A stretch of 64,000 nt of DNA. Source: CAWCAW01 sp963714125. Its GTDB lineage: Bacteria; Actinomycetota; Acidimicrobiia; Acidimicrobiales; UBA8190. Positions 25,827 to 34,559 of this stretch are shown here, piece by piece; position 1 is the first letter of the stretch, and the number at the start of each line of letters is the position of its first letter. The stretch spans positions 682,001-746,000 of the forward strand of contig OY970234.1 of assembly GCA_963714125.1 (NCBI GenBank), read 5' to 3'. A program made the position numbers and the translations under genes. The notes below the pieces were generated by a model that made no database searches, was not told where the DNA came from, and saw only the letters and a program-made list of their open reading frames with translations.

Positions 25827-26738
25827 GTGAATCCCACCAGCACTCAACAGGGGGCCTCTGAATCGCCGTCATTCCAGGTGCGGTCCATGCGCCTCGAGGA
25901 CGTGGAGGCGGCCATTGCCGTGGTCGCCGCGGCCGACGCCGCCACAGAAACACAGAGGGCTTACCCGAGGCCCTTGTTGTCGACTGCCCAGGAGGAGGCC
26001 CGTCATAGGGCGCATGCCCGCTTCGTCGAGCGTGATGGACATGGGGCCTGGGTGGCAGTGGCAGGGGAGCAGGCCGAGGTGGTGGGGGTGGCCGAGTCCA
26101 TCCGGCGCCAGGACTTCTGGGGACTGTCCATGCTGTTCGTCCACCCCGATTTCCAGAGCCGAGGGGTGGGCGCGGCGTTGTTACAGGGCGCCTTGGGTTA
26201 CGCCGAGGGCGCTCGAGTGCGGATGATTCAGTCCTCGCCCGATCCCCGGGCCATGCGCCGCTACGCCCGAGCCGGCCTTTCGATGCACCCTGCCGCCGGG
26301 TTGGGTGGTCAACCCGACCGCCGGGCCATCCCGACCGGGCTAGGCGGGCGCCCCGGCAGCCAGGACGATCTGGAGTTGGTTGCAGAGGTTGAGGCCGGCC
26401 TAGGGCGCTTTCGCGCCGAGGACGTGGCCTTTGTATTGCAGGATGACGATCACCGCCTAGACGTCGTGGACGAGGGCAGCCGTCGCGGTTGGGTGATTTG
26501 GAACCCCACCCACCTGGTCATGTTGGGAGCGAGCGACGAGGCCACGGCCGCCACCTTGCTGTGGCGATACCTCGGCGAGGCGGAGGGTCCGGCTATCGCC
26601 TACGGCCTTACCTCAGCCCAGAATTGGGCGTTCACCGTGGCCCACGACGCCCGCCTCACATTGCGAGTCGGCGGGGCCATGTTCGTCGATGGGATGGTCC
26701 TTCCTGGACCCTGGATACCCTCAGGCTGGTACTTCTGA
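25827..26738 (+). CDS. GNAT-family N-acetyltransferase (tandem GNAT-like halves)
   Basis: A 303-residue protein. The N-terminal half is a complete GNAT domain: VRSMRLEDVEAAIAVVAAAD, then the acetyl-CoA loop MLFVHPDFQSRGVGAALLQGAL at about residues 100-120. The C-terminal half looks like a second, weaker GNAT fold (LVMLGASDEATAATLLWRYLGE). It would acetylate a small molecule or peptide amine. The GTG at 25827 gives the family N-terminus; no ribosome site is clear, and ATG at 25887 is an alternative. Confidence 0.7.
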   Translation: MNPTSTQQGASESPSFQVRSMRLEDVEAAIAVVAAADAATETQRAYPRPLLSTAQEEARHRAHARFVERDGHGAWVAVAGEQAEVVGVAESIRRQDFWGLSMLFVHPDFQSRGVGAALLQGALGYAEGARVRMIQSSPDPRAMRRYARAGLSMHPAAGLGGQPDRRAIPTGLGGRPGSQDDLELVAEVEAGLGRFRAEDVAFVLQDDDHRLDVVDEGSRRGWVIWNPTHLVMLGASDEATAATLLWRYLGEAEGPAIAYGLTSAQNWAFTVAHDARLTLRVGGAMFVDGMVLPGPWIPSGWYF

Positions 26739-27165
26739 CGCTCAGGCGCCGATCGTCGCAACGAGATATCGCCGCCCACATGGTGACGGTCAAAGGGTCA
26801 CGGGATACCGAAAACACCAAAGGGGGCGGGCCGCTCAACGGCGTGGGACGAGGGACTGCAGACATCCAATGGTTGGCGCCGAGGCGACCCATCGGTGCTC
26901 ATGCTGCAGGCTAAGAAAGTTTCAGGCGTTCATGACGGCAAAGTTCTTTTGCACCGCAAACATCTGCTTCCGCCAAAACCAGATCCAACGAAGACCCAGC
27001 TTCGTCATCGTGGCCCGACGTTATCGGGCACGGGTCGTCTCTCGGGTGAGGCTGGCTCCTATGTTGACGTTGGCCTGGCAGCGTGGCGGAGTGGTGTTTA
27101 TAGTGAAAAGGGAAGGCGAGTGGTGCCCGTTTGCCAATTCAGGCAGTGCCACTTGACTGGTCCAT
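26739..27165. other. 427-bp region without a recognised gene
   Basis: No supported coding frame, RNA or clear repeat was seen. The part nearest 27166 presumably holds the promoter of the lectin-like gene; no convincing -35/-10 pair was found. Confidence 0.5.
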
Positions 27166-27873
27166 ATGAAGCGTCGTGGCCCCTTGATGTTGGTGTTGTT
27201 GGTTGCGGTGGCACTCCTCGCCACCCTGGTGGTGTCAGCCGCAATGACGGGGGTTGCAGAAGCACAGTCCCAGACCATTCAGGTAGGGGGGAGCTCTAGC
27301 TGGACGGACACAGGTTTCAGCGTCACAGCTGGCGAGACTCTCGCCATGACGGCTACCGGAACGATCTATTTTCGCCGCGACAACAAACTGGGCGAAGTTC
27401 CCGACGGAGGAGCGTGCGCAGTTCCTCAGAGTAGATTCACTGCTTCTACGTTCTCCTGTTACTCGTTGATCGGCAAGGTAGGAACGAGCGGTACTCCCTT
27501 TGAAGTCGGGGCGAGCTACAGCGATGTATTTCAATCGAGCGGCGAGCTGTACCTCTTGGCCAATGACAACGTCGGCGCTTTCGGGAACAACACCGGTTCG
27601 TGGACGGTAGCCATCAGCGACACGATCACCGTGGTGACGACCGCAGCCGTTTCCGCACCGACGACCGTGGCGCCTGTTGTGATCCGTGCCGTGACGCCTG
27701 CCGTGACCACACCGTCGACGTCCCTGGCCTTCACCGGACTCGGCGAAGGTTTCCAGATCCTCGCCCTGGTTGGTCTCATCCTGCTGCTCCTGGGCACTGC
27801 CATATATTTCTGTGCCGGATATTTCTTTGGCGGCGAGCTTCGCAGCATGGCTCTTTGGCTTATGAGGAGATGA
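27166..27873 (+). CDS. Surface protein with PA-IL-like lectin domain and LAFTG-type C-terminus
   Basis: A 235-residue exported protein: signal peptide (residues 1-33), then a domain of about 115 residues resembling the galactose-binding PA-IL lectin. Its pattern is WTDTGFSVTAGETLAMTATGTI, LIGKVG, then GELYLLANDNVGAFGNNTGSW, with calcium-site-like D/N residues. A Thr/Val/Ala-rich stalk follows, and then SLAFTGLGEG before a membrane span and basic tail. The LAFTG motif resembles a sortase sorting signal, but the hydrophobic tail is longer than usual, so plain membrane anchoring is also possible. Confidence 0.65.
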   Translation: MKRRGPLMLVLLVAVALLATLVVSAAMTGVAEAQSQTIQVGGSSSWTDTGFSVTAGETLAMTATGTIYFRRDNKLGEVPDGGACAVPQSRFTASTFSCYSLIGKVGTSGTPFEVGASYSDVFQSSGELYLLANDNVGAFGNNTGSWTVAISDTITVVTTAAVSAPTTVAPVVIRAVTPAVTTPSTSLAFTGLGEGFQILALVGLILLLLGTAIYFCAGYFFGGELRSMALWLMRR

Positions 27874-28262
27874 AGTTGGGCACGGGGCGCTCGTGTCTGG
27901 TGCCACGGCGAATAAGCCGAGCCGGCTTAAGTCCGTAACGATTCTTCGTACCGCGTCTCGAAACCTGCCTCCCGCTTTCAGCCAAGTGCCGACGTGCAGG
28001 AGGACGAAGGAACTCGGGCGCAGACGACCACTCGAAGCCGCCAGGTACACCGGCCCTAGCCCCGATGACTCTGATTACTCCTCATCCTGGAGCGCGGTGC
28101 CAACGGACCTCGGATAGCCGTCGTCATTCGCCCCACGCAATCGACATCGACATGTAGGGGTGCGGTGGTGTCCGTGGACAGACGGTTCGCCTTGCAATGT
28201 GATGTTCGACTGGTGTTCGCCTTCTCTTCAAGCATGGAGAGCCATGCGTTGTGCGGGAACCT
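27874..28262. other. 389-bp region without a recognised gene
   Basis: It lies between convergent genes. No frame with coding character, RNA gene or strong terminator was seen. Confidence 0.5.
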
Positions 28263-28919
28263 TTAACCACATTCCTGCATTGTGGCGGATAGGTCCGCAA
28301 CGACCCCCAACGGCAACCCGTAGACGCAGGGAAGTTGTGGTGAGCCTTCACCGAGTTCGTCCCACGATCCGGCGTCTGACACGAGGTCGTCTCCGGCGGG
28401 TGAGATGCCGCCGCCCTGCTGGACCAGGACACGGGTCAACGGGTTGCCGTTGTAAATGACCTCGGCGTAGGTGGGGTCTGCCGCTGGCACCAAGATCGTT
28501 GCAACGGTGTCGGGGGGAGGGTCGACGACGGCAGATGTGATGGCGCTCATTTCCCCGGCGGAAGCAGTTGTCATTGCTGGTTGGTTAACGGCAGTCCACG
28601 AGTTCGGGTCAATTGTTGTGGGTGGCGACGATCCCGCTTCGCTAGAGGACGCAGAGCCTCCCGAATCGGGGGAGCCTGAGGACGCAACCGGCACAGTGGT
28701 CGTAGGGCCTACCGTCGCCGTGGCGTTTGTCGTGGTCGTGGTCGAGATCGCTGGGAAGCGGCTCGCCGACCTAGCCGAACCAGGCAACGCTACCGCCGTC
28801 GACCACAGCAGGATCGCGACGATGACCAAAACGGATGCCGCGATGCCTGACACGAAGGTCCAGGCCGTGCGACGAGAGGGTTGCCAGGCTATCCATGACC
28901 AACGTTGTTGTGGTGACAT
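28263..28919 (-). CDS. Membrane-anchored or secreted protein of unknown function
   Basis: A 218-residue protein with one N-terminal membrane span (residues about 19-43), a Thr/Ser/Pro-rich linker of about 70 residues, and a C-terminal domain (VATILVPAADPTYAEVIYNGNPLTRVL) holding two cysteines. It looks like a single-pass protein with an external domain. ATG 28919 is chosen for its AGGGC site and because translation starts near the span. No family was recognised. Confidence 0.5.
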   Translation of the reverse strand: MSPQQRWSWIAWQPSRRTAWTFVSGIAASVLVIVAILLWSTAVALPGSARSASRFPAISTTTTTNATATVGPTTTVPVASSGSPDSGGSASSSEAGSSPPTTIDPNSWTAVNQPAMTTASAGEMSAITSAVVDPPPDTVATILVPAADPTYAEVIYNGNPLTRVLVQQGGGISPAGDDLVSDAGSWDELGEGSPQLPCVYGLPLGVVADLSATMQECG

Positions 28920-29154
28920 ATTGCCCTGCGCCTGAAAGCGAGTGGATCTGAACAAACCACGGTCTCACCAGGTACTTTAGGCCCCGCACCGGGTGGCGAC
29001 AATAGGGTACCCGACCCATTGTCGAGAACGGCGAAACGATCATCGTTGCCAAAGCAAATCTGCCAGCAAGAAGCCCATGGTGCCGACGTGTCCGAGTACG
29101 GAGCTGCGCCCCACGGCTAGCTAGGAGTCTGTGGACGGTCCCGAACCTTGGCAA

Positions 29155-30135
29155 CTAACGAGGGCTTGTGACCCGGTCTCGACACCACTCCCACAGCGCC
29201 TGACCCTCAGCCACACGGCGGCGAGGAGGTGTCCACGTCCAGGGCACGTGGTACTCGCTGCGTGGCCTTCGGTCGAACCAAAGCTGTCCACCGGAGGTCG
29301 GCCCCTCAGAAGCAGTGGCCAGCCATACTCCGGTGTCCACCCCGTCGCGCGGTGGACGGAGCGCGGGCCGCAACATCTTGGCGAAGAGCGGCAGGCCCGC
29401 CGAGAGACCTGGCGTATCGGCCCAACCGGGATGTGTGACGTAGAAATCGATCTCCTTCGGCCCGTAGCGTCGTTGCCATTCGTGGGTGAGTACTACTTGG
29501 GCTCTCTTCGCCCGGGCGTAGGCCACCGTGCCCCGGTAACGGCCTCGGGGAGCAACCAGTTTGTCGAGATTGAATCGTTGGCTGTACATCCCGCCTGAAG
29601 TCATGGTGATCACCCGAGACGCAGCATGTGACGTTAAGAGTGGCAACAAGCGTTCGGTCAACACATAAGGGGCGAGAAGATGCACCGCTAGGGTGACTTC
29701 GATGCCTTGGGGTGAGGTTTGGCGCCTGTGAAGCAGGGCGCCGGCATTGTGGACGAGTACGTCGATGTGATCGAAGCGGTCGAAGAGTCGATCGGCAAGC
29801 CTGTCCACCTCGTCGAGATCGGATAGTTCGGCCTGCTCAGTCACCACCGGCGGTCCATCGCCACTGTCAATGCGGCAACGGGCCGCTTCGAGCCGGTCAG
29901 CATCTCGGCCGACGATGCAAGTGTTCGCACCAAGTCGCGAGAGCTCACGCGCCGCTTGTAGTCCGAGCCCCGAAGTCGCCCCGGTAATCACCACGACGCG
30001 ACCGTCCGCCCTGGGGAGACTCGACCAGTGTGCTGTTCGTCGCCGAAGAGCCGACCCGACCCTTGAGAAGCTGCCTACCACACTCAACTCGAGTGCGGCG
30101 TCGATAACCCGGGCAAACGAGGGCGCGGCGCTCAA
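29155..30135 (-). CDS. SDR family oxidoreductase, DHRS12-like
   Basis: A 326-residue short-chain dehydrogenase with an N-terminal extension typical of DHRS12 relatives (LELSVVGSFSRVGSALRRRT). The cofactor loop is TGATSGLG at about 51-58, NAG is at about 131, and the catalytic Ser (TMTSGGMY) and Y-x3-K (YARAKRAQ) follow. TTG is the only start that covers the extension; GGAAG lies upstream. The gene is divergent from the FAD oxidoreductase gene across 62 bp. Similar SDRs accompany amine oxidase/DUF1365/CFA clusters, so a role in lipid modification is inferred. Confidence 0.75.
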   Translation of the reverse strand: MSAAPSFARVIDAALELSVVGSFSRVGSALRRRTAHWSSLPRADGRVVVITGATSGLGLQAARELSRLGANTCIVGRDADRLEAARCRIDSGDGPPVVTEQAELSDLDEVDRLADRLFDRFDHIDVLVHNAGALLHRRQTSPQGIEVTLAVHLLAPYVLTERLLPLLTSHAASRVITMTSGGMYSQRFNLDKLVAPRGRYRGTVAYARAKRAQVVLTHEWQRRYGPKEIDFYVTHPGWADTPGLSAGLPLFAKMLRPALRPPRDGVDTGVWLATASEGPTSGGQLWFDRRPRSEYHVPWTWTPPRRRVAEGQALWEWCRDRVTSPR

Positions 30136-30197
30136 TGTTTAGCTTCCCAAGATCTACCGAATCCGATGAGGGTGACTTTAGTGCTAAAAAGATGTGG

Positions 30198-31448
30198 ATG
30201 CGAGTCGCCATCATTGGGGCGGGGATTTCAGGGCTGGTCTGCGCGCACCTCCTTGGGTCCCGCCACGACGTCACCGTCTTTGAAGCCGACCACCGGCCAG
30301 GTGGACACACTCATACGGTCAACGTCGTGGTCGACGGGCAGGACCTGAAGGTTGACACTGGCTTTCTGGTCTACAACGAGCGCACGTACCCAGGGCTTGT
30401 GCGCTTATTTCAAACACTGGGAGTGGCCACACAGCCAAGCGACATGAGCTTCTCAGTGGTCGATGAGTCGAGCGGTCTCGAGTATGGCGGACCTCGCATG
30501 GCATCGATCTTCGCCCAGCGAGCCAATGTGGCGCGTCCCGAGTTCTTGCGCATGCTGGCCGATGTCATGCGGTTCCATCGTGCCGGCCGGGAACTGATCA
30601 CCCATCCGCCCGACGTGTCGTACACGTTGGAGGACTTCCTCGGTGATGGCCGATGGTCCCGCGGCTTCATCGACTGGTTCTTGGTTCCACTGGGTTCCTC
30701 GATTTGGTCGGCGGATCCAGCGGACTTCACCCGTATGCCGGCTGCGGTGGTGATGGCGTTCCTTGGTCGGCACGGGATGCTGTCGATGCGAGGTAAGCCG
30801 CCATGGCGCACTGTTTCCGGTGGTGCCGTCCACTATGTCGATGCCATCTTGGATCCGCTTCGCCAAGCCGGGAAGCTGCGGCTTTCCTCGCCTGTCGATC
30901 ATCTCCTGCGCAATGAGGACGGCGTCGAAATCCGTGGTGGCGACAGGTCTCCCGAGCAGTTCGACCACGTCATCGTGGCAACCCACAGCGACCAGGCCCT
31001 CGCCCTACTCGCCGATGCATCGACAGCCGAAAAGGAGACCCTCGGAGCCATTCGGTATCAAATGAACAGCGTGGTCCTCCACACCGATGCAGCGCTCATG
31101 CCGAGCAATAAGGGGGCATGGGCCTCATGGAACTATCGCCGTCCAAGCACCCCTACGGACCGGGTCACCATGACCTACGACCTCAACCGGCTTCAGAGGT
31201 TGGATATGTCGTCACCGATTCTGGTCTCACTCAACTGCGATGACGCGATCGACCCGGCCAAGGTATTGGAGAAATTTGAGTACTCCCATCCGGTGTTGGA
31301 CGCCGCCGCGGTCATCGCCCAGGGGCGACATCATGAGATCAGTGGCCATCGCGTGTCGTTCTGCGGCGCCTACTGGGGTATGGGCTTTCACGAGGATGGA
31401 CTCCAGAGCGCGCTCACGGTCTGTCGCCATCTCGGAGTCAAGTGGTGA
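30198..31448 (+). CDS. FAD-dependent amine-oxidase-type oxidoreductase of the CFA/DUF1365 cluster
   Basis: A 416-residue flavoprotein. The Rossmann FAD site is GAGISG (7-12), followed by E29 and the RPGGHTHT loop (33-40) of the amine oxidase/phytoene desaturase superfamily. VSGGAVHYVDAI and SFCGAYWGMGFHEDGLQSA close the FAD fold. Proteins of this group sit next to DUF1365 and cyclopropane synthase genes and probably oxidise or desaturate acyl chains. ATG 30198 fits the N-terminus; ATG 30192 is possible. Its stop overlaps the DUF1365 start by 4 nt. Confidence 0.8.
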   Translation: MRVAIIGAGISGLVCAHLLGSRHDVTVFEADHRPGGHTHTVNVVVDGQDLKVDTGFLVYNERTYPGLVRLFQTLGVATQPSDMSFSVVDESSGLEYGGPRMASIFAQRANVARPEFLRMLADVMRFHRAGRELITHPPDVSYTLEDFLGDGRWSRGFIDWFLVPLGSSIWSADPADFTRMPAAVVMAFLGRHGMLSMRGKPPWRTVSGGAVHYVDAILDPLRQAGKLRLSSPVDHLLRNEDGVEIRGGDRSPEQFDHVIVATHSDQALALLADASTAEKETLGAIRYQMNSVVLHTDAALMPSNKGAWASWNYRRPSTPTDRVTMTYDLNRLQRLDMSSPILVSLNCDDAIDPAKVLEKFEYSHPVLDAAAVIAQGRHHEISGHRVSFCGAYWGMGFHEDGLQSALTVCRHLGVKW

Positions 31449-32269
31449 ACCAACCCGTCGCCTTGCGCAGTGCTCTATATGAAGGGACCGTCTCCCATCG
31501 ACGCCCGGGCCCTGATGGACATGGGTTTGATCAGGCCGTGCGTATGGCTCTTATCGATCTGGACGAGATCGACACGCTCTGTCAGATGCACCCGCTGTGG
31601 TCTTCGCGTCACGCTGCCCCGGTTCGGTTCCGTCGCGCTGACTACCTGGGTCCTGCCACTGTGCCTTTGGTCGAAGCGGTGAGAGATGTGGTGGAGACAG
31701 ACACGGGGTGGCGACCGACGGGGCCCATCTCGGTGCTCACCAACCTCCGGACATGGGGCTGGCTCTTCAATCCCATAAGCTGCTATTTCTGCTTCGATGG
31801 CGATGGCACCCAAGTGCTTGCCATGGTGGCCGAGGTCACGAACACCCCGTGGCACGAACGACACTGCTATGTCGTGGGCGCACCCGGGGTCCATGAGTTG
31901 GTCAAAGAGCTCCACGTCAGCCCGTTTCTCGGGATGGATCAGAGGTACCGACTTGAGTATTCAGACCCAGGGGTGACGCTGGGCGTGCAGTTCAAGGTTT
32001 TTGGTCCCGATGGGCCCAGTCTGTTCGCCGGGATTGAGCTCGAAAGAAGGCCGGTGACCCGTCGAGCCCTGAGACAGCTTGTCTGGACTCCCGGCCGGGG
32101 CGCTCCGAGTGTCTCTCTCGGTATCTACCGCCAGGCTTTTGCTCTGTGGTGTAAGGGTGCTCAGCTCCACCGGCACCCGGTTCCTACTTCGGCCGTCCGT
32201 CCACAGCCGACCCATACCAACGGCCCTCCCATCGCGGCTGCTTCCGGGAAACAGGCTTCCCATGCGTGA
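31445..32269 (+). CDS. DUF1365 family protein
   Basis: A 274-residue DUF1365 protein of unknown biochemistry. Family marks are SALYEGTVSHRR at the start, LTNLRTWGWLFNPISCYFCFD at about residues 98-118, EVTNTPWHERHCYV at about 130-143 and HVSPFLGMD. GTG 31445 overlaps the previous stop (GTGA) and the stop overlaps the next start by 8 nt, so the three genes are tightly coupled. Many DUF1365 genes lie beside CFA synthases in stress-induced lipid loci; a role in that modification is inferred. Confidence 0.8.
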   Translation: MNQPVALRSALYEGTVSHRRPGPDGHGFDQAVRMALIDLDEIDTLCQMHPLWSSRHAAPVRFRRADYLGPATVPLVEAVRDVVETDTGWRPTGPISVLTNLRTWGWLFNPISCYFCFDGDGTQVLAMVAEVTNTPWHERHCYVVGAPGVHELVKELHVSPFLGMDQRYRLEYSDPGVTLGVQFKVFGPDGPSLFAGIELERRPVTRRALRQLVWTPGRGAPSVSLGIYRQAFALWCKGAQLHRHPVPTSAVRPQPTHTNGPPIAAASGKQASHA

Positions 32270-33464
32270 TCTGGCCTCGGCGTTAGTGCAGCACGCTGGT
32301 CATCGACTTCGAGGAACCCTGGAGATTGACGACGGTGCTGGACGGTGGACCGCTGGCGCCGGCAATCCAGTGGTTCGGGTCGCTGTGCACGACAAGCGGG
32401 CCTTCGGGGCGATAGTACGGAGAGGGTCTGTTGGACTGGCTGAGGGATATGTCGCCGGTTGGTGGGATACCGAAGACCTCACAGGGGCCATCCGGCTGCT
32501 CTTGGCCGCTGTCGCGGGGCCACTACGCGCCCTCGACCGAGCGGGGCGGATGGCGACAGGCCCGCTCTCACTGATCGCTCGATCTCGAGTACCCGATCGG
32601 TATACCGACCGCCGGAATGTTCGCGCCCATTACGACCTGCCCGACGAACTGTTCGCCGCCATGTTGGACGACTCCATGATGTACTCCTGTGCCGTCTTCG
32701 TCACCCCTGACACGTCCTTGGCTGATGCTCAGCTCGCCAAGCTTGATCGCATATGCACAAAACTGGCGCTGGGACCGAACGACCATGTGGTTGAGATCGG
32801 TACCGGGTGGGGAAGCTTTGCGCTCTATGCGGCTTCGAGGTACGGCTGCCGGGTCACCACGACCACGGTGTCGAGGTCCCAGGAGGAAACAGCCATCCGC
32901 CGAGTCAAAGAGGCGGGGTTGACCGATCGTATCGACGTACTCGGCTCCGATTACCGCGACCTTAAGGGCACCTACGACAAACTGGTATCTATCGAGATGA
33001 TTGAGGCAGTCGACTGGCGGCTACACGACACCTTCTTCTCCACCTGCCAGCGGCTGCTGAAGCCGGACGGGCTCATGTTTCTCCAATCCATCGTCATCGC
33101 CGACTCGAGTTATGAGCGGGCCAAGCATCACAATGACTTCATTCGCCGAATGATCTTCCCAGGAGGGTGCATACCGTCGATCACTGCTATCAGCGCTTCG
33201 TTAGCACGGGCGACCGAACTCCGGCTTTTTGACGTCGAAGACATCGGGTGCCACTACGCCACGACCCTGCGTCGGTGGGTTGAAAACCTTGAAGTCAACT
33301 GGGAGAAAGTGGAAAAAACGGGGTTGGATAACCGCTTCCACCGTCTTTGGAGGCTGTATCTCTGCTACTGCGAGGCGGCGTTTCTCGAGCGTCATATCAG
33401 CGATGTGCAGCTACTCATCGCGGGTTCGGGTTACCGGCCATCTTTGAGTCTCCGCCCGACATGA
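32262..33464 (+). CDS. cfa: Cyclopropane-fatty-acid-synthase-type SAM methyltransferase
   Basis: A 400-residue enzyme that would transfer a methyl or methylene group from S-adenosylmethionine to unsaturated phospholipid acyl chains at the membrane. The NVRAHYDLPDELFAAMLDD block is at 119-137, the SAM loop VEIGTGWGSFA at 177-187, SIEMIEAV near 247 and the HHNDFIRRMIFPGG lipid-site block near 290. YLCYCEAAF near 370 supplies the C-terminal Cys-Glu region typical of CFA synthases. It is the third gene of the FAD oxidase-DUF1365-CFA unit and precedes a B12-type photoreceptor regulator. Confidence 0.85.
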   Translation: MRDLASALVQHAGHRLRGTLEIDDGAGRWTAGAGNPVVRVAVHDKRAFGAIVRRGSVGLAEGYVAGWWDTEDLTGAIRLLLAAVAGPLRALDRAGRMATGPLSLIARSRVPDRYTDRRNVRAHYDLPDELFAAMLDDSMMYSCAVFVTPDTSLADAQLAKLDRICTKLALGPNDHVVEIGTGWGSFALYAASRYGCRVTTTTVSRSQEETAIRRVKEAGLTDRIDVLGSDYRDLKGTYDKLVSIEMIEAVDWRLHDTFFSTCQRLLKPDGLMFLQSIVIADSSYERAKHHNDFIRRMIFPGGCIPSITAISASLARATELRLFDVEDIGCHYATTLRRWVENLEVNWEKVEKTGLDNRFHRLWRLYLCYCEAAFLERHISDVQLLIAGSGYRPSLSLRPT

Positions 33465-33633
33465 TGGCTCGCTGTTCGTGGGCACGTGAACATCTCGTAC
33501 GCCGCGTCAGCGTCCGCTACCAACCGATATGGAGTTCGGGTTGTTCCTTGTGGATTACCGCCAGAGCCACCGATGGCGCGGGGAGAGCAACGACGAACTC
33601 GATTTTCCGTCCTGTGTGTGATGTGTCGTCGCT

Positions 33634-34506
33634 ATGAGCGCACGTCCCGACGATCGTTTGATCGGGCTCCCCGAAGCGGCTGCGATTCTCGGCGTTCATT
33701 ACATGACGGCATATCGCTACATCCGCACCGGGCGTTTGCCAGCGACGTCGGTAAACGGGACCTGGCAGATAGACCGACGAAACCTCAAAGCAGTGGCGCC
33801 AGGGCCCGCGGCGAAGAGAGGTAGGTCGGTGAGAGGGGGGTCTCGGGCGAGCTCCCGCGCCGCGGAGGCCAAAGGTCTGGAGCGACGATTGCTTGACGGT
33901 GACGCCGAAGGTGCATTCGACGTGTGCGAGATGGCCCTCGCCTCTTGGGCGCTGCCCGTCGATCTCTACACCCAGATGTTGGTTCCCGCCCTACGCAGCA
34001 TTGGTGATCGGTGGGCCGCGGGCGAACTGACTGTCGCCGACGAACACCGGGCGAGTGCTGTGGCTACCCGAGTCATTGGTCGCCTTGGTCCTGTGTTTAC
34101 GCGTCCGGGTCGGCGGCGAGGGACCGTTGTGGTGGGAGCCCCAGCGGGCGAACTTCATGCCGTACCCGTTGCGGTCGTGGCCGATCTGCTCAGGGGGGCA
34201 GGTTTGGAGGTCGTTGATCTCGGGGCTAACACGCCGTACCAGGCATTTGTCGATGCGGCCCTTCACTCGGATCGACTGCGAGCGATTGCCATCGGCGCGA
34301 CGATGGAGGGCAACGATGAGGCGATTCGTGATTCGGTGACCGCATTGCATGATGTCGTGCCCGGCACGCCCATTCTTGTTGGAGGTGCAGGAGTGCCGAC
34401 CGAGAAAGTAAGCCGGCGGCTCGGAGCGGATCTGTGGTCGGGGCCCGATGGACGCACCGTTGTGGAACTAATCACCGCACTCCCATCGACTTCCCCGGCG
34501 ACGTAG
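33634..34506 (+). CDS. CarH/LitR-like regulator with B12-binding photoreceptor domain
   Basis: A 290-residue regulator: an N-terminal helix-turn-helix of excisionase/MerR type (residues 9-50, LPEAAAILGVHYMTAYRYIRTGRLP), a basic linker, a four-helix cobalamin cap (about 80-155) and a Rossmann B12 domain (about 163-285). Residues that in CarH contact adenosylcobalamin are kept: W127, E137 and H138 in RWAAGELTVADEH, and H175 in GELHAVP as the likely lower ligand. CarH represses in the dark and releases DNA after light breaks the Co-C bond. It follows the lipid operon by 169 nt, so light control of that operon is a fair inference. Confidence 0.8.
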   Translation: MSARPDDRLIGLPEAAAILGVHYMTAYRYIRTGRLPATSVNGTWQIDRRNLKAVAPGPAAKRGRSVRGGSRASSRAAEAKGLERRLLDGDAEGAFDVCEMALASWALPVDLYTQMLVPALRSIGDRWAAGELTVADEHRASAVATRVIGRLGPVFTRPGRRRGTVVVGAPAGELHAVPVAVVADLLRGAGLEVVDLGANTPYQAFVDAALHSDRLRAIAIGATMEGNDEAIRDSVTALHDVVPGTPILVGGAGVPTEKVSRRLGADLWSGPDGRTVVELITALPSTSPAT

Positions 34507-34559
34507 AAGGCGTGTCCACCTCACGCAGTTCTCGCTCGCTCAAATGGCAGACGTTTCAG

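Noticed and set aside
27064..27104. TTGACG and TATAGT considered as a promoter pair before the lectin-like gene
   Set aside because: The spacing is 29 nt, too long for a sigma-70-type promoter.
27235..28050. A 271-codon minus-strand frame opposite the lectin-like gene
   Set aside because: The plus-strand frame has a signal peptide, domain and anchor; the opposite frame has skewed Arg/His/Gly content and no start signal.
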